Shown one piece after another: positions 17,925 through 26,480 of a stretch of DNA of 64,000 nucleotides; positions within the stretch are counted from its first letter, which is position 1; the number at the start of each line of letters is the position of its first letter. The notes beneath the pieces are model-generated. The model did no database searches and was not told where the DNA came from. It worked only from the letters and a program-made list of their open reading frames with translations. The stretch is from Caballeronia pedi (GTDB taxonomy: Bacteria > Pseudomonadota > Gammaproteobacteria > Burkholderiales > Burkholderiaceae): NCBI RefSeq assembly GCF_001544915.2, contig NZ_FCOE02000014.1, positions 62,001 through 126,000 of the forward strand, read 5' to 3'. The translations under genes were made by a program, and so were the position numbers.

Positions 17925-19202
17925 TCAGCGGCTCTCGTAGGCGACGTGCCCACCGACGACCGTCGCACGCACGCGCGCCGGCAGTTCGTAGCCGAGGAAC
18001 GGTGTGTTGCGCCCCTGACTCTTCAGCTTCTGCGGATCGACGCGCCATTCGCCGGCCGCGTCGAACACGCACAGATCCGCGATCGCGCCCGTCGCAATGC
18101 GCCCCGCGGGCAGCTTCAGCACATCGGCGGGCGCGTACGTGATGCGCGCGAGCGCCTTCGCGAGCGGCACGTTCGCCTCGCGCGCCCACTTCACCGTCAG
18201 CGACAGCAGCAGTTCGAGACCCGTCGCGCCCGGCGTCGCTTCGGCGAAAGGCAGCAGTTTTTCGTCGTCGTCGAGCGGCGTGTGATCGGAGCAGATCGCG
18301 TCGATGGTGCCGTCGGCCAGCGCCGCGCGGATCGCGTCGCGGTCGCGCTGCGAGCGCAGCGGCGGATCGAGGCGGAATTGCGAGTCGAAATAGCCGATGT
18401 CGATATCCGTCAGATGCACGTGGTTGATCGTCACGTCGCACGAGACGGCAAGCCCTTCGGCCTTCGCCGCGCGCACCAGCTCGACGCCCGCCGCCGACGA
18501 CAGATGCGACAGATGCACGCGCGCGCCCGTCACGCGCATCAGTTCGAAGATGGTGTGCAGCGCGATGGTCTCCGCCGACACCGGCACGCCCGACAGCCCG
18601 AGCCGCGACGCCACCGCGCCGCTCGCCGCCACGCCGCCCTTCGACATGAACGCGTCCTGCGGACGCAGCCAGACCGTGTAGCCGTAGGTGGTCGCGTATT
18701 GCAGCGCGCGCTGCAGGGTGCGCGTATCGACGATCGGGTTATCCGCCTGCGAGAAGCCCACGCAGCCCGCCTCGGTCAGCTCGACCATTTCGGTGATGGC
18801 CTCGCCCTTGAGTCCCATGGTCAGCGCACCGAGCGGATACACATGCGCCAGATGCAGCTTCTGCGCGCGGAACTTGAGCATCTCGACGAGGCCCGGCTCG
18901 TCGAGCGTCGGATCGGTGTCGGGCGGGCACACGAGGCTCGTCACGCCGCCCGCCATCGCGGCGGCCATTTCGGATTCGAGCGTCGCCTTGTGCTCGAAGC
19001 CCGGCTCGCGCAGCCGCGCGGACAAATCGACGAAACCCGGCGCGATGTGCAGCCCGGACGCGTCGATGACCTTCGCCGCGTTGAAATCCGCAGGCGCCGC
19101 GCCGATGCCGACGATCCGCCCCGCCGCGATGAATACGTCCTTGCGTTCTTCCGTGCCCGCGATCGGGTCGATGATCGTGCCGTTTTGAATCTGGATCTTC
19201 AT
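17925..19202 (-). CDS. Dihydroorotase homologue lacking the zinc HxH motif (PyrC'-type, probably non-catalytic)
   Basis: A 425-residue class I dihydroorotase-fold protein directly downstream of pyrB. The fold is clear (IAPGFVDL, LREPGFEHK, VTSLVCPPDTDP, CSDHTP, NTPFLGYELP). Active enzymes have DxHxHxRxPG, and here the stretch reads DLSARLREPG, so both metal-binding histidines are missing. This matches the inactive PyrC' of Pseudomonas and relatives, which is a structural partner of aspartate transcarbamoylase (family knowledge). A catalytic dihydroorotase should therefore be encoded elsewhere. It starts 10 bp after the pyrB stop. Confidence 0.9.
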   Translation of the reverse strand: MKIQIQNGTIIDPIAGTEERKDVFIAAGRIVGIGAAPADFNAAKVIDASGLHIAPGFVDLSARLREPGFEHKATLESEMAAAMAGGVTSLVCPPDTDPTLDEPGLVEMLKFRAQKLHLAHVYPLGALTMGLKGEAITEMVELTEAGCVGFSQADNPIVDTRTLQRALQYATTYGYTVWLRPQDAFMSKGGVAASGAVASRLGLSGVPVSAETIALHTIFELMRVTGARVHLSHLSSAAGVELVRAAKAEGLAVSCDVTINHVHLTDIDIGYFDSQFRLDPPLRSQRDRDAIRAALADGTIDAICSDHTPLDDDEKLLPFAEATPGATGLELLLSLTVKWAREANVPLAKALARITYAPADVLKLPAGRIATGAIADLCVFDAAGEWRVDPQKLKSQGRNTPFLGYELPARVRATVVGGHVAYESR

Positions 19203-19212
19203 GTCGTCTTCT

Positions 19213-20238
19213 TCAGTCGCTGTTGCCGGCCACGATGCCCATCACCGCCATGCGCACGGCGATGCCGAAGGTCACCTGATTCAGGATCACCGACTGCGGA
19301 CCGTCGGCCACCTGCGAATCGATTTCCACGCCGCGGTTCATCGGGCCCGGATGCATCACGATCGCATCGGGCGCGGCCAGCGCGAGACGCTCGGGCGTCA
19401 GGCCCCAGCTCTTGAAATACTCCTGCGCGGAAGGCAGCAGCGCGCCGCTCATGCGCTCGTTCTGCAAGCGCAGCATGATGATCACGTCGACGCCCTTCAG
19501 GCCTTCGTCGAGATTGTGATAGACGTGCACGCCCATCTGGTCGAGGTTGCTCGGCAACAGCGTGCGCGGCCCGATCGCGCGCACTTCCGGCACGCCGAGC
19601 GTGGTCAGCGCGTGAATGTCCGAGCGCGCGACGCGCGAATGCAGGATATCGCCGACGATCGCCACGCGCAGCTTCGTGAAGTCGCGCTTGTAATGGCGGA
19701 TCGTGTACATGTCGAGCAGGCCTTGCGTCGGATGCGCGTGCCGGCCATCGCCCGCATTGATCACGTGCACGTGCGGCGCGCAGTGCTCGGCGATCAGATA
19801 CGGCGCGCCGCTCGACGCGTGACGCACGACGAACATGTCGGCGTGCATCGCGGAGAGGTTGTTGATCGTGTCGAGCAGCGATTCGCCCTTGCTCGTCGAC
19901 GACGCGTTGATGTTCAGGTTCAGCACGTCCGCCGACAGGCGCTTGGCCGCGATCTCGAACGTGGTGCGCGTGCGCGTCGAGTTTTCGAAGAAGAGGTTGA
20001 ACACCGACTTGCCGCGCAAGAGCGGCACCTTCTTCACTTCGCGGTCGGTCACGCTCACGAACTGCTCGGCGGTATCGAGAATATGCGTGACGATGGCGCG
20101 CGGCAGCCCTTCGATGGTCAGCAAGTGCTTCAGCTCGCCGTTCTTCGTGAGCTGCGGATTGCCTTTGAGAAAGCCGTACCGGAATTTATCCGATGCGGGC
20201 GCGCCCGGAACGGCGGCGCCCTGATTGGCGGTGTTCAT
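19213..20238 (-). CDS. pyrB: Aspartate carbamoyltransferase catalytic subunit
   Basis: A 341-residue ATCase that joins carbamoyl phosphate and aspartate in pyrimidine synthesis. Carbamoyl-phosphate motifs FENSTRTRTTFE and HPTQGLLD are present, with the aspartate-loop segment LRLQNERM and HPGPMNRGVEI near the end. An N-terminal extension of about 30 residues before the core is typical of the larger class A enzymes that pair with a PyrC'-like protein. No pyrI is present. The order pyrR-pyrB-pyrC' suggests one transcript; pyrB starts 54 bp after pyrR. Confidence 0.96.
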   Translation of the reverse strand: MNTANQGAAVPGAPASDKFRYGFLKGNPQLTKNGELKHLLTIEGLPRAIVTHILDTAEQFVSVTDREVKKVPLLRGKSVFNLFFENSTRTRTTFEIAAKRLSADVLNLNINASSTSKGESLLDTINNLSAMHADMFVVRHASSGAPYLIAEHCAPHVHVINAGDGRHAHPTQGLLDMYTIRHYKRDFTKLRVAIVGDILHSRVARSDIHALTTLGVPEVRAIGPRTLLPSNLDQMGVHVYHNLDEGLKGVDVIIMLRLQNERMSGALLPSAQEYFKSWGLTPERLALAAPDAIVMHPGPMNRGVEIDSQVADGPQSVILNQVTFGIAVRMAVMGIVAGNSD

Positions 20239-20292
20239 GATGTTCCCGGATGTTTCTTTGGAAAGAAGCGCAAAGCAGCCGCAATGTGCGCG

Positions 20293-20808
20293 TCAGTGCG
20301 CGCGCGGCTCGGTCGTGAAGGCGAGCGTGTGGTCGTCGCGGCGCGCGAGCACGAGATCCTCGTTCGCGGGCATTTCGACCGCGCCGCCGGTGAAGCGCGC
20401 CGCGATCGGCATTTCGCGACCGCCGCGATCCGCGAGCACCGCGAGATCGATCGACGCCGGACGGCCGTAGTCGTACAGCTCGTTGATCGCCGCGCGCACG
20501 GTGCGGCCCGTCGAGAGCACGTCGTCGATCAGGATGATGCGGCGGCCGTTCACATCGAAAGGCAGTTCGGTCGGGCGCGCCTGGCTGTGCAGGCCCTTCT
20601 TCGCGTAGTCGTCGCGATGCAGCGCCACGTTCACCACGCCGAAGTGCGGCGCGTTCAGATCCTTCGCGAGCCGCTCGGCGAGCCACACGCCGCCGCTGTA
20701 GATGCCCGCCAGCACGGCGCCATCCGGCGCGGCAAGCGATGGTCCGTACGCGGCCCGAATCTGGTCGACGAGCGCGCGGTACAGCGCCTCGGCGTCAATG
20801 GAACTCAT
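20293..20808 (-). CDS. pyrR: Bifunctional pyr regulator / uracil phosphoribosyltransferase
   Basis: A 171-residue phosphoribosyltransferase with the PRPP-binding motif ILIDDVLSTGRTVRAA and the PyrR-like GIYSGGVWLAERL near the N-terminus. In Gram-positives PyrR attenuates pyr operons; in proteobacteria the role is less settled and may be UPRTase activity. I chose the ATG at 20808, which overlaps the 3' end of ruvX by 14 bp. A longer frame to 20886 lies within ruvX. It directly precedes pyrB. I did not recognise an attenuator in the 54-bp gap. Confidence 0.9.
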   Translation of the reverse strand: MSSIDAEALYRALVDQIRAAYGPSLAAPDGAVLAGIYSGGVWLAERLAKDLNAPHFGVVNVALHRDDYAKKGLHSQARPTELPFDVNGRRIILIDDVLSTGRTVRAAINELYDYGRPASIDLAVLADRGGREMPIAARFTGGAVEMPANEDLVLARRDDHTLAFTTEPRAH

Positions 20809-21241
20809 GATCGTCGGCAAGTCCGTCGAGATATTGTTGAAGGATGACGCGGGCCGCTTCGGCGTCGATTTCGTCGAAGCGGCCACGCGCGTTGGTGCGC
20901 ACGCCGCGCGAGCGCAGCTCGGCTTTGGCGTCGACGGACGAGTAGCGCTCGTCCACCCATTGCACGGGCACGTTGAAACGGCCGTTCAACTGATTGCCGA
21001 AGCGCTTCGCGAGCGCGCTCATTTCGTGCGGTGCGCCATCGGGATGCATCGGCATGCCGACCACCACGGCGTCGGGTTTCCACTCATCGAGCAGTTTGCC
21101 GACTTCGACGAAGCGATATTCGCGATTGCGGTTTTCCAGCGTGGCGAGCGCACGCGCGTGCTTCGTGAGCGTATTGCCTACGGCGACACCAATGCGTTTC
21201 TCGCCGTAATCGAATGCCAGCAGCGTGGCTTCGCGGCTCAT
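20795..21241 (-). CDS. ruvX: RuvX/YqgF family Holliday junction resolvase-like nuclease
   Basis: A 148-residue RNase H-fold protein. It starts MSREATLLAFDYGEKRIGVA, with the DYGxKRIGxA signature, followed by VVVGMPMHPDG and VQWVDERYSS. The last acidic region (FDEIDAEAARVIL) also fits. The family is implicated in 16S rRNA 5' maturation and possibly Holliday junction cleavage. The ATG overlaps the yqgE stop by 4 bp (ATGA), implying coupling, and the 3' end overlaps pyrR. Confidence 0.93.
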   Translation of the reverse strand: MSREATLLAFDYGEKRIGVAVGNTLTKHARALATLENRNREYRFVEVGKLLDEWKPDAVVVGMPMHPDGAPHEMSALAKRFGNQLNGRFNVPVQWVDERYSSVDAKAELRSRGVRTNARGRFDEIDAEAARVILQQYLDGLADDHEFH

Positions 21242-21816
21242 GCGTGCCCTGCTTCGCCGGACAACATCGAGCGCGACACGCCGAGCAGCGAGAGCGCTGC
21301 TTCGAGGCGGTCTTCGGCGGGCACGTCGAAGATGATGCGCGGATCGGCTTCCACCGTGAGCCAGCCGTTCTTCGCGAGTTCGTCTTCGAGCTGGCCCGCG
21401 CCCCAGCCGGCGTGACCCAGCGTGAGCAAAAAGCGCTCGGGGCCCTTGCCGCTCGCGACTGCCTCGAGCACGTCCTTCGATGTCGTCATCGCGAGGCCGC
21501 CGGGCACGCTCATCGACGAGCTGTACGGCTCGCCCTCGCCCGCTTCGTGCAGCACGAAGCCGCGCTCGGTCTGCACGGGACCGCCGAAGTACACGGGCAA
21601 ATGGACGAGCGGCTCGATCTCGAGCTTGAGATCGATGCGATTGAATAGCGATTGAAGATCGATATCGGTCGGCCGATTGATGACGAGGCCGAGCGCGCCC
21701 TTCTCGGTGTGATCGCAAAGATAGACCACCGTTCCTGAAAACGTCGGATCCACCATGCTCGGCATGGCGATCAGGAACTGATTCGTCAAATTGATGCGAT
21801 CGGAAGTCTTGGACAT
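21238..21816 (-). CDS. yqgE: YqgE/AlgH family protein
   Basis: A 192-residue UPF0301 protein. Recognisable are LTNQFLIAMPSM, GTVVYLCDHTEKGALGLVINRP, VYFGGPVQTERGFVLH and LTLGHAGWGAGQLEDEL. The biochemical role is unknown; the P. aeruginosa homologue AlgH was linked to alginate regulation. It is the first gene of a five- or six-gene minus-strand operon (yqgE-ruvX-pyrR-pyrB-pyrC'-plsC). Only 30 bp separate its start from the divergent phr, so the promoters must overlap the coding starts. Confidence 0.94.
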   Translation of the reverse strand: MSKTSDRINLTNQFLIAMPSMVDPTFSGTVVYLCDHTEKGALGLVINRPTDIDLQSLFNRIDLKLEIEPLVHLPVYFGGPVQTERGFVLHEAGEGEPYSSSMSVPGGLAMTTSKDVLEAVASGKGPERFLLTLGHAGWGAGQLEDELAKNGWLTVEADPRIIFDVPAEDRLEAALSLLGVSRSMLSGEAGHA

Positions 21817-21846
21817 AATTCAGAATTTTAACAAAGGCGCTGCGAG

Positions 21847-23349
21847 ATGGCCGACTTTGATGTGGGTCTGGTGTGGTTTCGGCGGGACCTGCGCGCGGCA
21901 GACAATGCTGCACTCTATCACGCGCTTACGCGGTGCCGTCGGGTGCTGTGCGCCTTCGTTTTCGACCGAGAGATTCTCTCTGCGCTCGATAAAAATGACC
22001 GCCGCGTGCCGTTCATCCATGCGAGCGTCATCGAGCTGGATCGCACGCTGCGCGAGGCGGGCGGCGCGCTGATCGTGCGGCACGGTCATCCGGTTCACGA
22101 TATTCCGGCGCTCGCGCGGGAATGCGGCGCGAACGCCGTATTCGCCAATCGGGATTACGAGCCGGCGGCCAAAGCGCGCGACGAAGCCGTCGCGGGCACG
22201 CTCGCGAGCCGGGACATCGCGTTTTTCACGTTCAAGGATCAGGCCGTCTTCGATCATGACGATGTGATGACAGGCGCGGACAAGCCTTATACCGTCTTCA
22301 CGCCGTACAAGCGCAAATGGCTTCAGACGCTCACGCCGGACGCGCTGAAGCCGTACGCTTCAGAAGATCACCTGGACGCGCTCGCGAAACCGCCTGCGGG
22401 CGTGAAGCACGCGATGCCGTCGCTCGCCGCGCTCGGGTTTGCCGATGCCCACGGTCCCGCGTTTCCCGCCGGCGCGATCGGCGCGTACGAACTCTTCGAC
22501 GATTTCCGCGACCGCATGACCGATTATGGCCGCACGCGCGATTTCCCCGCGCTGAAGGGCCCGAGCTATCTCGGCGTGCATCTGCGCCACGGCACGATGT
22601 CGATCCGCGCGCTCGCCCGCACCGCGCACGACGCCCAGCGCCACGGCGACAAGGGCGCGGAAACCTGGCTCGGCGAGCTGATCTGGCGGGAGTTCTATTT
22701 CTCCGTGCTGCACCATTTTCCGCACGTCGGCATGGCCGGGGATCATCGCGCGTTCAAGCCGGAATACGACCGCATCCGCTGGGAGACCGGCCACGCGGCC
22801 GACGCGAACTTCGCCGCGTGGTGCGCGGGGCAAACGGGCTATCCGCTGGTCGATGCGGCGATGCGGCAGATCAATGCTTCGGGCTACATGCACAACCGGC
22901 TGCGCATGGTCGTGGCGAGCTTTCTGACGAAGGATCTCGGCATCGACTGGCGGCGCGGCGAAGCTTATTTCGAAGCGCTCCTGAACGACTTCGAGCTGTC
23001 GAACAACAACGGCGGCTGGCAATGGGCCGCGTCGAGCGGTTGCGATGCGCAGCCGTACTTCCGCATCTTCAATCCGGTCACGCAGTCGCGGAAATTCGAT
23101 TCGGCCGGCAAGTTCATCCGGCATTACGTGCCGGAGATCGCGGGTCTGTCCGATCGCGATATTCACGCGCCGTGGCTCGCCAAACCGGACGCGCTCAAGG
23201 CCGCGAAAATCTCGCTCGGCGCGCAGTATCCGCAACCGATCGTCGATCACGACGCGGCAAGAAAACGCACGCTCGCCCGTTACGACGTCGTGCGCGGACC
23301 GGGCGCCAAAACGCGCACGCCCGGCGATGAACACGAAAACGACGATTAA
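21847..23349 (+). CDS. phr: Deoxyribodipyrimidine photolyase (CPD photolyase)
   Basis: A 500-residue photolyase repairing cyclobutane pyrimidine dimers with blue light. The N-terminal alpha/beta domain starts FDVGLVWFRRDLRAADNAAL. The C-terminal FAD domain has WREFYFSVLHHFP, GYPLVDAAMRQ, MHNRLRMVVASFL and the highly conserved stretch NNNGGWQWAASSGCDAQPY. Length is normal for class I enzymes. It is divergent from yqgE with only a 30-bp gap, and its stop overlaps the stop of the convergent 464-residue gene by 4 bp. Confidence 0.96.
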   Translation: MADFDVGLVWFRRDLRAADNAALYHALTRCRRVLCAFVFDREILSALDKNDRRVPFIHASVIELDRTLREAGGALIVRHGHPVHDIPALARECGANAVFANRDYEPAAKARDEAVAGTLASRDIAFFTFKDQAVFDHDDVMTGADKPYTVFTPYKRKWLQTLTPDALKPYASEDHLDALAKPPAGVKHAMPSLAALGFADAHGPAFPAGAIGAYELFDDFRDRMTDYGRTRDFPALKGPSYLGVHLRHGTMSIRALARTAHDAQRHGDKGAETWLGELIWREFYFSVLHHFPHVGMAGDHRAFKPEYDRIRWETGHAADANFAAWCAGQTGYPLVDAAMRQINASGYMHNRLRMVVASFLTKDLGIDWRRGEAYFEALLNDFELSNNNGGWQWAASSGCDAQPYFRIFNPVTQSRKFDSAGKFIRHYVPEIAGLSDRDIHAPWLAKPDALKAAKISLGAQYPQPIVDHDAARKRTLARYDVVRGPGAKTRTPGDEHENDD

Positions 23350-24740
23350 CGCGTGACCGGCGCCGGCTTTTCGAGCATCGCTGTGAGCGCGACAATCGAC
23401 CCGCGGCCTTCGGAAGGCGCAATGCCGGCCGCCGCCTGATGCAGCATCGAACGCAGCATTTGGGCGGCGCGCTCGGGCACGGTGGCGTCGACGCCGCGCG
23501 TCGCGCCCTCGGCGCCGTCGGCGTGGGGTTCGCCGTGATGCGCGACGCGCCGCCACGCGAGACCGAGCGTGTCCGCGAGCAGCGCGACATGCCCGAGGCC
23601 CAGCGCGCAAGCCGCCGCCCCGAGCCGGTGCGATGCGTTTGCGGCTGACAGCGCCGCCGCTTCATCGATCATGCCGGTTTCGTTCGCCTGCGTGCCTCGC
23701 TCGACGAGCGCGTCGATCGACGTTTCCGCGCTCTGCAGAAAGTCTTCGTAGGCAGCCGCGTTCACGCGCAGCACGCCGAGGTCGCGCGTCGCGGCATCGC
23801 GCGAAGCTTCTTCGCTCGCCTGCGCCGCGCCCTCTTCCCAGGCCGCTTCCGATGCCTGCGTTGCCGCAACATGCCACGCCACGGTCAGGCCGTAGTCGCG
23901 CAGCACGTCGACGTGTTCCGCATCTTCGGAGGTCGCGCCGTACAGCGCGAAATCGCGCCACAGGAGCGCGAGCGTCGCGCGCACCAGCGAACGCGGCGCG
24001 TAAGACAGCGCATGCGCCTGATCCGCCAGCACGAGGTTGAAGCGCGCGTAGAGGCGCTTTGCATCGGCGATGTGGTCGAGCTCGCCGCCGTTGCGTTGCG
24101 CGCGTTCACGCAGCGCCCGCACCGTCGAAGACGCGAGTCGCCAGAAATCGTAGGGATCGGCGCCGCGAAGTTCGTCGAGACAGGCGTCGAGGCGCGCGAA
24201 GGCATCGGCGGATTCTTCCGCCGGGCCGCGCAGCAGTTTGAGCAGCGTTTCCTCGTAGTGCGCCCGCACGCGCGCGAGCCGCTCGGGCGCGATGCCGCGC
24301 AACGTCGCCGGCGCGATGGCGCGGCCCGCGAGCGCGAGGTCGTCGTAGGAAACCGGCGCAACGCGCGTGTGAGCCGCCAGCAGCGCATGCAGGCCGCGAT
24401 AGTGTTCGAAAAGCGTTGTCGAGCACGAGAGTTCGCGCAGATTGTGGCGCTCGACCGCCGCGCGGAACGCCGCAAGCGCATCGGCGACGCGCGCATGACT
24501 TGCCTCCGATTCCTCGCCGAGCGGCGCGACGAGCGCGAGCGCCTCGGCGAAGCGCTGCGCGGGCAGCCATCCCGCCGAATGCAACGCGGCGATGGCGCGT
24601 TTCAGCGCGGCCCCGGTTTCGCCCTGGCGCTGGAACGCATGCAGCGCGTCGGTCAACGCCATTTCGGCAAGTCGCACCGATCCGCCACGCGGGTTGGGCA
24701 GGGCTTCGAACGGAACGGGCAGATCGGGACGAGAAGTCAT
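23346..24740 (-). CDS. Unrecognised 464-aa protein with a weak Hpt-like segment
   Basis: I do not recognise this protein with certainty. It is helical, alanine-rich (several AAA runs), without signal peptide or membrane segments, so probably cytoplasmic. Around residues 368-395 the segment SHRLGAAACALGLGHVALLAD resembles a histidine phosphotransfer (Hpt) helix, where H-x-L-(K/G)-G is expected; the Lys is missing. In other betaproteobacteria the neighbourhood next to rubredoxin holds pilG-pilI-pilJ-pilL, so a decayed PilL/ChpA-like relic is a reasonable guess. It ends 4 bp inside phr. Function is unassigned. Confidence 0.7.
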   Translation of the reverse strand: MTSRPDLPVPFEALPNPRGGSVRLAEMALTDALHAFQRQGETGAALKRAIAALHSAGWLPAQRFAEALALVAPLGEESEASHARVADALAAFRAAVERHNLRELSCSTTLFEHYRGLHALLAAHTRVAPVSYDDLALAGRAIAPATLRGIAPERLARVRAHYEETLLKLLRGPAEESADAFARLDACLDELRGADPYDFWRLASSTVRALRERAQRNGGELDHIADAKRLYARFNLVLADQAHALSYAPRSLVRATLALLWRDFALYGATSEDAEHVDVLRDYGLTVAWHVAATQASEAAWEEGAAQASEEASRDAATRDLGVLRVNAAAYEDFLQSAETSIDALVERGTQANETGMIDEAAALSAANASHRLGAAACALGLGHVALLADTLGLAWRRVAHHGEPHADGAEGATRGVDATVPERAAQMLRSMLHQAAAGIAPSEGRGSIVALTAMLEKPAPVTR

Positions 24741-25095
24741 AACAGGCGCTCACAAACCGGTTCGCGGGCGCGGCGACCGAGAGCCACCGTCGCACGCGGT
24801 TGAATACATCATCGACAGGCGGGTGACGAATCTCGCCCCGCCTTGTTCAAGCGTATGCCTTAACGAGCCGGTGCGGAAATCGAACGTACGCGCCGAGGTT
24901 TTTCACGCCCCGTTCGCCAACACCGCGCGACGCCGGAATCGCCGCAACACACTCGCCTTACGCTGCAAAATCCGACAAATCGGGCAGACCGCACGACGGC
25001 TGCCCATGCGCGATCCGCGTCGCCGTAGCCGAACGCAGTCCGCAAAAAACGCGCGCCGCATGACGCGAGTCATGCGGCGCGGCAGAACGACAAGA
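24741..25095. other. Intergenic region between rubredoxin and the 464-aa gene
   Basis: These 355 bp hold a strong minus-strand terminator at 25043-25081 serving the rubredoxin gene. The remainder should include the promoter of the 464-residue gene, but I saw no good -35/-10 pair. No ORF or repeat is convincing here. Confidence 0.55.
25043..25081 (-). terminator. Rho-independent terminator after rubredoxin
   Basis: A perfect 13-bp inverted repeat (arms 25052-25064 and 25069-25081, 4-base loop) is followed on the minus strand by GCG and six T residues (25049-25044). It starts 15 bp past the rubredoxin stop. Confidence 0.88.
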
Positions 25096-25266
25096 TCAGA
25101 TCTGAACCATCTCGAAATCTTCCTTGCGGGCTCCGCATTCGGGACAGGTCCAGTTGATGGGGACGTCCTCCCAGCGCGTGCCCGGCGCGATGCCCTCTTC
25201 GGGCAATCCCGCCTCCTCGTCGTAGATCCAGCCGCAGATCAGGCACATCCAGCTTCTGTATTCCAT
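25096..25266 (-). CDS. Rubredoxin
   Basis: A 56-residue electron-transfer protein holding one iron in a Cys4 site. The two ligand pairs are visible: MCLICGWIYDEEAG (Cys8, Cys11) and WTCPECGARKEDFE (Cys41, Cys44), with the usual P-G-T-x-W-x-D-V-P between them. It typically passes electrons to oxygenases or diiron proteins; the partner is not visible here. It is divergent from the thiD-like gene, as is common in Burkholderiaceae. A clear terminator follows 15 bp downstream, so it is transcribed alone. Confidence 0.95.
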   Translation of the reverse strand: MEYRSWMCLICGWIYDEEAGLPEEGIAPGTRWEDVPINWTCPECGARKEDFEMVQI

Positions 25267-25562
25267 ACTTATGCCGCGTCGATTGGTCGGTTGAAATTAG
25301 GACATGATGGTACCGTGTTGCCGTGTCGATGCCTAGCAAGCTGCCCACCCGGGTGGTGTGCATCGTGACATCGGTCTAAACGGCCGTCCCGGCGAGCCCG
25401 AAAGCCCAAGGCTAGCGCGCCGGAAAAAAGTGCGCAAAGAGAACTGACGGGCGGCATTAGGCCGCATAATCAGACATGACTGAGCGGGTATTCGCTCGCG
25501 CGCCCGAAAGCGCGGACGAGTTCGCTCCGAGCCGATCGTCCATTCAAGCATCCAATACCATA

Positions 25563-26453
25563 ATGTCCGCTTTTGCCATGACCGGCGACTCCCCACCGAT
25601 CGTACTCACCTTCGGCCTTTCCGATCCCACGGGCGGATCCGGCGTGCAAGCCGATCTTCTGACGCTCGCGAGCATGGGCTGCCACGGCCTGACCGTGCTG
25701 ACCGGCTACGCGGTGCGTGACTCCGCCACCTGCGATGAAGTCACCAGCCTCGACCCGGACGTCGTCGCCACCCAGGCGCGCATGTTGCTGGAGGACATGC
25801 CGGTCGCCGCCTTCAAGATCGGCGCGGCGACGCGCGCGGAGCTCGTGTCCGCCATCGCCGAAGTCGTCTCCGACTACGACGACGTGCCGCTGATCCTCGC
25901 GCCCGATTTCACGCTCGACGACGAACACGTGCTGTCCGCCGACGAGCTTCGCGAATCGCTCGCCGATCTGCTCGTGCCTCAGACCACCATGCTGATTGCC
26001 GATCACGCCACGCTATTGCAGCTTGCACAGCCCGACAGCGACGCCGAATCGCCGACCCTCGATTCCGCTATTTCCCACATCCTGGCGCAAGGCTGCGAGT
26101 ACGTGCTGGCGATGGAAACCGGCACACATCGTCATGTCAATACGCTCTACAGCGAGGAAGGACAAGTCCGGCAGGATACGTGGGAGCGCAGCGTGCAACG
26201 CATCATGGGCCTGACCGATACGCTCGGTTCGGCCGTCGCCGCGCTGCTCGCGAATGGTCAGGAACCCGCCGAAGCCGCGCGCGAAGCGCAGGAATACGTG
26301 TTCCAGGCCACCCGCGCCGCATTCCGGCCGGGCATGGGCGCCTATCTGCCGGACCGTTTTTTCTGGGCGCGTTCGAACGACACGGAGGAAGACGGCGAGG
26401 CCTCCGCGCTGCCCGACGATCCGCCGGGCCTGCCCGGAGAAGCCCGACACTAA
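25563..26453 (+). CDS. ThiD-like (hydroxymethylpyrimidine kinase family) protein with degenerate active site
   Basis: A 296-residue ribokinase-fold protein. The N-terminal half matches ThiD well (LTFGLSDPTGGSGVQADLLT, GCHGLTVLTGY, FKIGAATR). Near residues 216-225 active ThiD has a GTGC anion hole with a catalytic Cys; here the segment reads LTDTLGSAVAAL. The TPN/E region is also altered to ADHAT. Phosphorylation of HMP may therefore be lost or changed. I used the ATG at 25563; an upstream in-frame ATG at 25476 adds 29 residues without similarity. The last 25 residues are acidic and proline-rich. DUF72 follows 27 bp later. Confidence 0.8.
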   Translation: MSAFAMTGDSPPIVLTFGLSDPTGGSGVQADLLTLASMGCHGLTVLTGYAVRDSATCDEVTSLDPDVVATQARMLLEDMPVAAFKIGAATRAELVSAIAEVVSDYDDVPLILAPDFTLDDEHVLSADELRESLADLLVPQTTMLIADHATLLQLAQPDSDAESPTLDSAISHILAQGCEYVLAMETGTHRHVNTLYSEEGQVRQDTWERSVQRIMGLTDTLGSAVAALLANGQEPAEAAREAQEYVFQATRAAFRPGMGAYLPDRFFWARSNDTEEDGEASALPDDPPGLPGEARH

Positions 26454-26480
26454 AGCCGACGACGGAGGCGACGCGAGCGC

